Notes under the pieces: model-generated
The model's input: only the letters and a program-made list of their open reading frames with translations
Told to the model about the DNA's origin: nothing
Database searches by the model: none
Shown: positions 35,570-44,573 of the stretch, piece by piece
How the letters are laid out: each line of letters starts with the position of its first letter
Position numbering within the stretch: position 1 is the first letter of the stretch
Assembly (NCBI GenBank): GCA_023362775.1
Contig: JALMGJ010000016.1
Location: 1,247,001-1,311,000, forward strand
Reading direction: 5' to 3'
DNA from: Charina bottae
Taxonomy: Eukaryota; Chordata; Lepidosauria; Squamata; Charinaidae
DNA: 64,000 nt
Position numbers and translations under genes: made by a program

Positions 35570-35815
35570 ATTATTTTGTTGAAGTAAAATGTGGAGTCCT
35601 TTTTGTAGCAGCCACGCAAATGAAGGATGTTGTGGAGACAGCAATTTTGTACATGGCTAAACAACCAGCTACATCAGCTAGACAGATCAGTGGGAGCCTC
35701 AATTTGTTCCCCAAAAGGACTCTGCAAAGCAGATTAAAGGGCAATCCTTGGTTACATTGGGAAATTACTGTAGGTAATTTCCAGTTTAGTTTGTATCCAG
35801 TACACTCCCAGTAAA
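35570..35815 (+). other. Open segment with a possible helix-turn-helix, unassigned
   Basis: The plus strand reads VKCGVLFVAATQMKDVVETA, then AILYMAKQPATSARQISGSL and PKRTLQSRLKGNPWLHWEI. The pattern SARQISxxLN...TLQSRLK resembles a winged or helix-turn-helix DNA-binding segment of a transposase, but I cannot name a family. A minus-strand frame overlaps it. It could equally be chance. Confidence 0.2.
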
Positions 35816-36245
35816 TCCCTAAATCTAGAGCAGAGCAGAGCAAGCACTCACACCACTCAGTTCAGCTAGCAAATAAGATAGCTTGATGTTTATTTATTAA
35901 GCTTCAGCAAACATCTAAGACAGTTAACTTGCAAAACAGGATAAAAGGTAAGCAAAAGCAGGGAGAGACAGACATGAACAACAGGCAAGAGATGAAAGGG
36001 CAAAGGACTTAATATCAATAATCCACATTATCTATATAATATATAGATATTATCTATATATATCTATGTGTCAAAAGACACAGAACTTTCCAGGGCTACT
36101 GGAAACAAAACTGTGTCTAATTAGCATGGACAGTCTCAAAGGAAGTGGCCTTTGTTTCTTCCAGTTTTAATTATTTTACAGTATGTACATAATGTACATA
36201 ACAGCTACAGAATAGAGATAAAATGTAAGACATCAGATCACAACT
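35816..36245 (-). repeat. Possible LTR-like sequence
   Basis: On the minus strand a 3'-end-like order is visible: AATAAATAAA (plus 35890-35900) followed by a T/G-rich stretch ending near gagtgcttgctctgctctgc. I could not find matched 4-6 bp duplications at TG/CA edges, so an LTR call is tentative. The interior has an AT palindrome (tatctatataatatatagat) at 36030-36060. Confidence 0.25.
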
Positions 36246-36259
36246 CCTCTATTCTGTAC

Positions 36260-36524
36260 CATTAAACCAGAGCTTTCCAAACTGTCTGTCGTGACACAAA
36301 AGTGTGTCGCCACACAACCCGGAAGCGCTGATCATCATCAGCACTTCCGGGTTTTCCCACGGCGACACACCAACGGCGGCGCGCAAAAACCCGAAAGTGG
36401 CAGCAGCGCTTCCGGGTTTTTGCGCGCTGCTGCAACGGCGGCACTTCTGGGTTTTCCCGCGGCGACACACCAATGGCGCTTGGTGTGTCACCAGGGGAAA
36501 ACTTTGGAAAGCCCTGCATTAAAC
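36260..36524. mobile_element. hAT-type MITE, interior type 2 (copy 2), 8-bp TSD
   Basis: Element 36268-36516 (249 bp), TIRs CAGAGCTTTCCAAACT and TTTGGAAAGCCCTG. TSD CATTAAAC at 36260-36267 and 36517-36524. The interior contains three to four copies of a cttccgggtttt word in both orientations plus cgacacacca blocks, giving strong hairpin potential. Confidence 0.9.
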
Positions 36525-36623
36525 AATCTGGTGTGTCTGAATGATATATCCAACAGGCTAGGTCAACTAGATCAATTAAGGGACCCAGTCCCCCTTGAAT
36601 TATTTTCTTCTCTGTGCAGTGTT

Positions 36624-37139
36624 GTCAATGTAAGAATTCTGGGATGGTAATACCAGAACTCCACGCAGCATCTTATTAGTATATAGCAGAGTAGAAGCGT
36701 CCCCATAAACTTGCACAAGGCTTAATCAGTTCAAAACACAAAATAAACACACTTCACACGTTAATGTAAAGTAACATAAAAAAGAGCTTACAATTTTATT
36801 GTAACTCACAGTTCCTTAGTAGAAATGGTCCATGCGTGCGAGCAATAGGTTCTGACAAGACCCACATGCTTCTTTAATGTGGCCCACCTGAATGGAAGTA
36901 TGAGCAACGTGGGCAGCCATAGCTGACCATCCTCCTTGGTAGGAGATTCGAGCAGAAAGGGAAGAAGAGAAGGGAACAGGAAAAGGAAATCGGGAAGAAG
37001 AGAAGGGAACAGGAAAAGGAAATCGGGATTCAGCCCCTCCCACACAAAGCAAGTAAGATTAGGTTACAGCAGAGGCTGCCTCCTCCTTCAAGCTTGTGTG
37101 AGACGTGCTTGGTTGAAACCCGATATCTCTAACAGTCAA
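36624..37139 (-). mobile_element. Solo LTR of an endogenous retrovirus-like element, 5-bp TSD
   Basis: Element 36629-37134 (506 bp), minus strand from TGTTAGAG to TTCTTACA. TSD TTGAC (plus GTCAA) at 36624-36628 and 37135-37139. AATAAA on the minus strand at about 36793-36798 fits a polyadenylation signal. Two perfect tandem copies of a 33-bp purine-rich unit lie near 36958-37023. There is no internal coding sequence, so this is the usual LTR-LTR recombination product. Confidence 0.75.
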
Positions 37140-37152
37140 TACTATCATACAG

Positions 37153-37335
37153 AGTCAGTTTGGTCTAGTGGTTAAGGTGCTGGGCTAGAAACCAGGAGTC
37201 TTGCTAGTTGCTTTCTCTTCACTGAAACTGTCTTGTGATAGTATGAATAAAATAAGACAGTCTCGTATAATTTTCCTTGAGCTCCTTGGAGAAAGTGTGG
37301 GATACAAAGGTGATAAACATGGATGATAAATCTTC
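37153..37335 (+). mobile_element. tRNA-derived CORE-type SINE, diverged
   Basis: Opens with tttggtctagtggttaaggt and gctgggctagaaaccaggag, the same tRNA-like head as the SINE at 2156-2414, here on the plus strand. The middle is diverged. The end has a LINE-like ccttggagaaagtgtgggat tail. Confidence 0.6.
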
Positions 37336-37935
37336 CCATTCAGTTCCCTGTACTCCTTGACAAGCCACAGAAAAATGAAAGCAGTGCCTGGATGTCTTTT
37401 AAATAATTAAAAAAAGTGCCTAGTGAATTTCTTTTCATGCCACTTTTCTTAAAATCAAACATCTTATAGATTTTCTGCTAAAAGGCAAATGTCTTCAGGG
37501 TACCTGGCTCCTGAATGAATGCATAAATAAGTGATCCTCATTTAAAATTCCTCTCTGAACATCCAATAAAATAACAGTTTTGCCCATAAAAATCACAAGA
37601 CACAGCATTTTCTCCTTTCTTTCTAAGCTAGTTTTCTAACGCTGAAAGCAGACCTCCTGTGCATGGCATTGCTACAAGTCTGGAAATTCAGTGATATACT
37701 TTTTAGGATAAGTAATAATTTAGAAGAGGGAGGGAGGAAAATGTTGTGTATTGGCTTCACTTGTAACTTGAAAGGCGTAGATAAACTATTAATAATGACT
37801 GGCAAACTGGAAATCTTCTTTGTATTCTCTAGTTAACTAGTGCAAGACCCAGACTGGGGGAAAAATGTTATGAACTGGTGTGCATTGTTAAAATAGGCAC
37901 ACTTCACTATCCTGGAACGTGGGGGGGGAGGGAGG

Positions 37936-37970
<35 letters not shown>

Positions 37971-38590
37971 CAAAAGAGATGGCTGCTACTCAGTGTATAA
38001 ATCTGGTCCACTTCCTGCAGCTCAAGCCAATTTAATATTCCATACTTCAATAGTCTTCAATAGGGTTGTTCTCCATTAAAAAATGTTCTGTATTCTAATA
38101 GCAATGCTATCACATTCTTCTTCTTTCTTAGAAGTATATTTAATTAGTGAGAAAAGTGAATTTCTCATATGCCTTGGTTTCCATTAGCCTTCATTATTAC
38201 TGCCACAGAGTAATGGCTACAAAAAACAGGCATATAAAAGCTTTTGAACACAAGACATCTAATGAACCTATTGTACTTGAGAAAACATGCACTTTTTAAG
38301 CAAGTGATGAAAAGCTTTTAAAAGGTACATTTAGATTACATTTTTTCCCTTTTTTGCCCTTAGGAATATACCAAACATTTCCAGAAAACAAAGACTGCAC
38401 TGACTCTACATTGAGAATCAGGGCTGTAAGCAATATAACTGACCTGCTGATTGCAAACATGCTTAGGAAATGTATGTGAAATTGGGGGTTTTTTCCCCCT
38501 CAAATCCTAGAGAAAAATACTATTTGCTAGTTACTCAAAACAAAGTGATCTTAAATCAATATTTGCAAATGAAGAACATTTTGTTCCATA
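37336..38590. other. Unassigned intergenic DNA with a purine repeat
   Basis: No gene recognised. A G-run followed by GGGA and (GA)n occupies 37919-37968. Confidence 0.6.
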
Positions 38591-38591
38591 C

Positions 38592-40045
38592 CTATGATGG
38601 TGGTATGGTAGCCTTTCTCTCGTAGGTCACACAGTATCTGGAAAAATCATCTATAAAGCATAAAACATATTTATTTCCACCCACTGATGCTTGAAGGGGT
38701 CCACACAAATCAGTGTGGATAAGTTTGAGTGGCTCAGTTGCCTGCCTTTCCCTTTGTTTGGGTATGGTTGGTCTTGTTGCTTTTCCTTTGATGCATATCA
38801 CACATTTTGATTGGAATTTATCATGGTTGCCTATTTCAAAATCTCTGGTAGTGGTTGTTCGCAGTGCACCTGGTAGACGCCACCCTTTTGAAAACCTTGT
38901 AACATAAATCTTTTCTATACTGGTGACTTTACATTGTCCATTAGCATTAAAAATCAAATCAAAACCTTTGTTATTCAATGTTGAGACACTCAGTAAATTG
39001 GTTTCTAAGTCTGGTACATAGAAAACATCTGTTGCCATAAGATCTTTGTGTTCACTTCCATTGATGCATCGTAACGGCACACTTCCTTTTCCTTGAATCA
39101 AAATTTATTTGCCATCTGCTAATGTTATGCTTCCTTCTGTGTTTTCACCTAGCTCACAAAAGTAATGTTTATTCCCACATAGATGCCTGATGCCCCCCGA
39201 ATCGATTACTCATCAACTAGGACATTTACTGGTATCAGCTTTATAAACTGTGTGTAAAGCCTTCTCAACCTTAAATTTTTTTTTTCCGGATCTGTCCTTG
39301 GAAAAATCTTTCTTGTCTCTATTTCTGAAGAACCTTGCAATATGTCCTGGCTTTTTACATGAATTACAGACAATGGCCATTTTTTATGTCCCTTTGGCTT
39401 TCTGATGAGTCACTGACTGCTCTGGCTCATGTTTACCCTTCATTGCTAGGTAACCAATGTCTCTGCCAGGCTCTCTATTGTTTTACAAATTCTTTTGCCT
39501 TTGAAATTCCGATCAGATTGCTCCTAGAAGCTGAGAAAGATTTTTGCCCTCTAAATTTGGGCCAGCAACAAATGGGAAAAATCTGTTTGGTAATGTGCTC
39601 AGCACAAAAGACATCTTACGTTTTTTGTTCATGAGATTCTGGACTGTGCTCAGCTGATCAAAGATTGTCTGTATCCTGATAAGGTGGTCATTTACATTTC
39701 CACTTTCTTCCCAATTGCATGCATGCAGTTTTCATACAAAGAAATCACTTTCTCATCATCAGCTTCTGAATATAGGGTGCATAAATTCTCAATCAGTTCC
39801 TTTGCAGTGGAAACATTTTTAATCTCTGCTAATCTGTGATCTGGAAGAGATCTAGCAATAAGAATTTTAGCTCTTATCCTTTTTCTTCCACTGTCTTTTG
39901 GCTTCCTCCCCATCCTCTGGTTTAGGTTCAGGAAAATCCAGAACATCCAAACAATCTTCAAAATCTAGCTGCATCCTCAATCTGAAAAGCCATGCTGAGT
40001 AATTATCCTCAGTCAATTTTCTAATCAAGGGACTGACAGGGCTGG
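38592..40045 (-). pseudogene. Ty1/Copia gag-pol remnant
   Basis: Minus strand, 5' to 3': gag N-terminus (IRKLTEDNYSAWLFRLRMQL), gag middle (ARSLPDHRLAEIKNVSTA, ELIENLCTLYSE), a CCHC-like knuckle near 39360 with its last Cys replaced (CNSCKKPGHIARF), a protease-like VIDSGGIRHLCGNKHYF near 39200, the pre-integrase region (FYVPDLETNLLSVSTLN), and an integrase start (LIHTDLCGPLQASVGGNKYV, CFIDDFSRYC). It stops near 38600 with no LTR found. Several frame changes and stops are present. Copia elements are uncommon in vertebrates but known in squamates. Confidence 0.75.
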
Positions 40046-41040
40046 TACACTGTTGGTAGCCATAGGGACAAGATTGTCGCTTGGGACTGGCAGGGCTGGA
40101 GCGTCTTCTGGATCCATATGTCTGCAGTTGGTGCTTAAGTTCGAGGTGCTCATCCTCTACTTCACCTGCTAAACCAGAGCTTTCCAAACTTTTCATGTTG
40201 GTGACACACTTTTTAGACATGCATCATTTCGCGACACACTCTTACAGCAGGGCATCATTTCGCAACACACTCTTACAGCAGGGCACAAAGCAGGCACTAG
40301 GACATGCGTGGAATCACAGCAGATTTGAAGGCAGCAAGGCACAAGGCAGGCAATAGGACCTGCATGGAATCCTGGCAGGGCAGGTTTGGAGGCAGCAAGG
40401 CACAAGGCAGGCAATAGGACCTGCGCGGAATCCTGGCAGGGCTCGGAGGCAGCAGCAGCAGCCGTGACACACCCAGACACTGCAGCTGACATACTAATGT
40501 GTCCTGACACACAGTTTGGAAAGCTTTGTGCTAAACAAATCCACTCCTGCAATGTGCATGGTCTTCCCCAAGCCAGGGTCCATTCTAGAATGTCGGGTCT
40601 CAATCCAGTTTTAAAATGCTGTATTATTAAAGATTCTGGCCAGTCATCCAGCTTACTGGCCAGTCTTTTGAATTCTAGGGCATACTCTGACACTGATCTA
40701 CTCCCTTGCTTGATCTGTTAGAGGTCTGACTTTGCCCTTAACTTCAACAATGGGTCTTCAAATATTTCCCTTAGGCTTTACATGAATTCTTGAAAACACT
40801 CCATTTGAAGGGCCTCTGCATCATCTAGTTCCACCACCCAGTCTGCGGCCTCGCCCTCAAGGTGTTCCGACATGTAGTTCACCTTGGTCTCCTCTGTGGG
40901 GAACTGATCTTCAAACTCTCTCATAAAAGCCCTCACCTGATTCAGAAAATGAGCTAGGCATTTGGGGTCACCATTGAATTTTATGTTCAATTCCTGGCCT
41001 CCAAACCCCTCTTCCCTCTTCCTTCCTAAGCTCATTTTCC
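40046..41040 (-). pseudogene. Ty3/Gypsy-type gag fragment, split by a MITE
   Basis: The minus strand begins at about 41035: MSLGRKREEGFGGQELNIKF, NGDPKCLAHFLNQVRAFM, EGEAADWVVELDDAEALQ, then VSEYALEFKRLASKLDDWPE and HFKTGLRPDILEWTLA. This is the retrotransposon gag fold seen in Gypsy/Sushi-type elements (and in their domesticated mammalian relatives). Two stops lie near 40720-40780. Removing the MITE and one TSD (362 bp) restores one frame into GEVEDEHLELKHQLQTYG and then into the Copia gag. No capsid-type host gene is claimed. Confidence 0.7.
40167..40536. mobile_element. hAT-type MITE, interior type 1 (copy 2), 8-bp TSD
   Basis: Element 40175-40528 (354 bp), TIRs CAGAGCTTTCCAAACT and AGTTTGGAAAGCTTTG. 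TSD TGCTAAAC at 40167-40174 and 40529-40536. The interior closely matches the copy at 32778-33128, including three roughly 60-bp units. It is inserted in Gypsy gag codons. Confidence 0.9.
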
Positions 41041-41985
41041 TCGGACTGGCTGCTCAGGAGGTGGTACGGTGGTTGCCCAATCAACAGACCTCCTGGGTTC
41101 CGTTTGTCCTCTGCTTCTCCGTTCTCTTGGAGACCAATCGCATTTCCGCACCTCTGCCGCCACGCTTACTCCCACTTCATCACTTGGCCCTTGTTCAAAC
41201 TTTCACAGCTTTCTGTGAGGATCGTAGCCCTAACAACCTTGTTTCAAAAATCCACATATTTTCCAGATTTTTTTATTTTCAGATGATCCGTCTGTCTGTG
41301 GATATATGAAGATTTTACTAGAAAACAAGGGTAATAGACTAGGTTTAAGCTGTGAATGGCTGCCTGGCAGGAAACGGTTTGGTGTCCTTCCTTTCGCTCC
41401 TCCTCTCTCTTGCCCATATCTCATTGCTTTGGAGACCCAGCACCTTTGCCCCATTCCAGCCATGGGATTCCCAGGCAGCTCTGCAAAAGATTACAATCTG
41501 TGCAAAGCAAAGCATACTGGTCATTTGCATTCTACTACATTAGCTATCACGTTACAGCCCCCCCCCCCCCAGACTCAAGTCAGATGGATGACTTCAGCTC
41601 TGACAGTTTTTGTTTTAATCTTTGCATGAGCAAATATACATTTCCCAAGAAAATGCTTATGTGAACAGTTTCTACTTGTAAGGTTTTTTTTTGTCCTCGC
41701 TGGTACTTTTAAAAGTCCTTACTGTTTATGTTGTCTTACACAATTTCCTTATAAAGGTTGCTGGCAGCCATTTCTTTCCCCTAGCTGTGTATTAGCTGGC
41801 ATCCACAGTGAAACAAGTTTTCCCTTAGCAAAATCCAAAAGGAACTGGGATGGAATGGATAGGTGGATAGATAATTCTAGTCAGGTGCCTAAATCAGTAG
41901 AAGAGCAAACAATTCAGGATAAATCATAAGAAATTGATCTTATTTTCCTGAAAAGAATAATTAATGTTACAGTTTTATAAACAAA
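41041..41985. other. Unassigned sequence upstream of the gag fragment
   Basis: Part may be the 5' leader of the Gypsy remnant (to about 41340). Pyrimidine-rich blocks and a C-run at 41561-41570. No gene recognised. Confidence 0.4.
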
Positions 41986-42023
41986 CTGTGTGGAGTCCTT
42001 GGTGCTCTCTGAGCCTTGTTGTT

Positions 42024-42073
42024 TTCTTGCAGACGTTTCATTGCCAGGCTAGGCAACATCTTCAGTGCAAAAA
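42024..42073 (-). ncRNA. Hammerhead-ribozyme-like motif, family A, best preserved
   Basis: Minus strand: stem I TTTTTGCA (plus 42066-42073) pairing with TGCAAGAA (plus 42024-42031) over 8 positions with one G-U; CTGAAGA (plus 42059-42065); a spacer T; stem II GTTGCC/GGCAAT with a 6-nt loop; GAAACGTC (plus 42032-42039). Cleavage would fall after the C of GTC. All core bases of a hammerhead are present apart from one extra base after CTGANGA, and stem III is only the self-complementary ACGT. Confidence 0.6.
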
Positions 42074-42240
42074 GGGAGTGGGACTTGCTCTCTGTTTATA
42101 TACCCAGGCTTGTCCTGCCTGTGTTGGTGGAGGTGTTGTACTCTCCTTGGTAGTACTTTGATTGGGTTGTAGTACAACACCCCCACCAACACAGGCAGGA
42201 CAAGCCTGGGTATATAAACAGAGAGCAAGTCCCACTCCCT

Positions 42241-42288
42241 TTTCGCACTGAAGATGTTGCCTAACCTGGCAATGAAACGTCTGCAAGA
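42241..42288 (+). ncRNA. Hammerhead-like motif in the right arm of the palindrome
   Basis: CTGAAGA 42248-42254, spacer T, stem II GTTGCC 42256-42261 with GGCAAT 42268-42273, GAAACGTC 42274-42281. Stem I begins with three pairs (GCA with TGC), then a C-A mismatch that is absent in the left-arm copy. Confidence 0.55.
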
Positions 42289-42839
42289 AAACAACAAGGC
42301 TCAGAGAGCACCAAGGACTCCACAGTTCAACCCTGAGCTACAAATATTCTCTTCGATTGAAACTGTGTGGAACCAAAACCTAGCAGTGACCAGCATGAGC
42401 TCTTCCTGCCTTTTATTTTGTTGCCTGGGGCTTTAAGGCAGCCTAAACAGCACTGGACCACACCTGGATTCCAATTATAAAAGGAAAATGCTGAGTGCAC
42501 CAGAGTGTGGGGGTGTTTGAGAGGAACATTTGTGTGAGCTGAGCAGGTGACTGGTGGTGAAGGAAGATCTGGGTTAGGCTTCAGCAAACCAGACAAGCAG
42601 AATGGGGAAACAGCCCAGTAACCTCACCACCCCAGCAGAAACCCTGAGAGCCTACAGCTAGTTAGCTGATCAAGCACTTTCTCCCCTCTCACTTGCCCAG
42701 ACTGAGAAACTACGAAGATAATGCTTTAGCAACAATTCAAAATAGTAGCTGAGAGCAACAGGAGTTAACTGATTTGACTGGGGCTAAAGACTTTGCTATA
42801 AGCTTAGGCTACAAAGTAGAACATAGTTGTTCATAGGAC

Positions 42840-42892
42840 TGTTTATTTATTTAATTTTTATCCCACCTTTATTATTTTTATAAATAACTAGG
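42840..42892 (-). mobile_element. SINE/LINE 3' tail, short
   Basis: Plus strand ttatttatttaatttttatc then ccacctttattatttttata, the same tail as the CORE-type SINE at 2156-2220. No body is recognisable. Confidence 0.35.
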
Positions 42893-44340
42893 AATTAGAT
42901 AAAGACATAGATATTAACATTACAGTATAGCATAGATTTAATGGAAACTGTAAAGGTAGAGGTTAGAAATAGGTAGGTTTGTTAAACTTGTATATAATAA
43001 AAGCCTCTCTGGAAACATGGAAAATAACAGTCTTTGTTGGTGGTCTGCACCATTTTTCAAAGTGCACCATTTTTCAAAGAGCCCCCTTGCAAACTGCAGT
43101 GCTCTACTATTAATCCATTCTTGTCCATTTGGTTTTGTGTGATATCCTTAGAAGTGCAAGATTATTGTTTATAACTGCCAATGCTGACAGAACTTACATT
43201 TATATGAAATATTCCTAATTAGAAACAAGTTGTTCCTAAATAGAAACAAGAATTTATTGCTAATTAGAAACAAGTAATGCTGACTGGTAACAGATAGGCT
43301 GTGGCCTCACTGTGAGCAGGAACTTTTGTTCAGGTCTCCAAGCCGGGATTCCTACTTCAATTTGTAACATACCACTAATGAAGAACAAACTGCATCCTAT
43401 TATGTGCAACACATTTTAATGCAATTCTTGGGACTAAATTTTGGTTGAGGTTTATAGCAGTGATTGGACTTTCCAACGGAGAAAAGAATTACACTCTGTC
43501 ACTCTTTTTTTTAATTTCTAGGAATGCACAATACATAATATTTATGAACCCTTCAAATGAGCTGAAGAGATGTCTACATCAATGGGATGTAATGAGTTTC
43601 CTTCATTTCTCTAGTTTTGTTTCCACTAGATGGAGCATTGTTACTATACTCACGTTTTTGGCACCTTAAAAGACGCTTGAGAGGAAAAAAGAAACTAAAT
43701 TGCAAATATTTGAATTAAAACCCATTTTAAGATCCAACATTTTTTAATTTCAGTAGCCATTTGTAGTTACCCTTTATGATCTTTATGGTATTGTGAGAAT
43801 ATAATCTGATCATCTTTATAAGGAAGCTATCTTAAATTGTTAGAAAACATAGTTATATAGCAGCTTAAAAGTTTTAATGCATGGTAGGAAGCTTCATAAC
43901 ATCTTAACACAAAATGCTGTAGATTATGCTGAAAAAAATCTGCTGCCAGCCACCCACTTGATCCTTCACTAACATCATCCCATCCTTATGATATGATCTC
44001 TTATAAAATAAAACACTGACTTCAACTGCCTTATCCCTTGTAACCACTTTCTAGAGGTAGAAACAATCACTGGAGCCTGACATGGGTTTTACTAACACAT
44101 TACACACTAAGGGCAGTTTAAGACAAGGAAAATAAGCTGATTCAGGAGAACCATAGATACAGATGATCATGAATTTGGCTGCCATCTTGACTTTTTTTGA
44201 CACCCTGCCCCCCGGATACTCTTGCATAGGTATGTGTGTGTGTGTGTATATGAGCATTGGTGTCTGCAAGGGGGTCTCACATACAGAATCCCTTGTTGGA
44301 TTCCTGTTTAATTTTTTGCTAGTTACATGCAATTACTACA
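42893..44340. other. Unassigned intergenic DNA
   Basis: No gene recognised. A (GT)n run lies near 44230-44248. Confidence 0.5.
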
Positions 44341-44342
44341 AC

Positions 44343-44573
44343 TTGTCCTTGTTTAGAGACTGCCTTGTTTAGCGACTGTTCATTTACAATGGTGATGAAA
44401 AAGTAACTTTGTGACCAATCCTCACATTTACGACCTTTACAAGTCTGTGAAGCAAAGGAAAGCTGAAATAAGATAATAAACATAGTCACAGTTTCACTTA
44501 GTGACCATTTTTAACAACTGAGTTGCTGGTCTTAATTGTGATTGCTAAATGAGGACTACCTTTATAGCACAAC
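44343..44573. mobile_element. Palindromic non-coding DNA repeat, second copy
   Basis: Starts around cttgtccttgtttagagact and ends gctaaatgaggactaccttt. The ends are imperfect inverted repeats, and the right end matches the reverse complement of the opening of 1807-2450. Interior phrases such as tttcacttagtgaccatttt are shared. More diverged than the first copy. Confidence 0.5.

Larger units (their letters stand above)
41989..42324. repeat. Penelope terminal inverted pair: 154-bp arms, 28-bp loop
   Basis: The left arm 41989-42142 and right arm 42171-42324 are near-perfect reverse complements of equal length, separated by 28 bp. Each arm is the family A Penelope terminal sequence (ggactccaca edge, the hammerhead-like motif, and the tcccactccc and caggacaagcc blocks). 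The right arm continues outward (ccctgagctacaaatattctc), as also seen reversed at 62920-62945. Inverted partial copies of terminal repeats are a known habit of Penelope-like elements. Confidence 0.85.
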
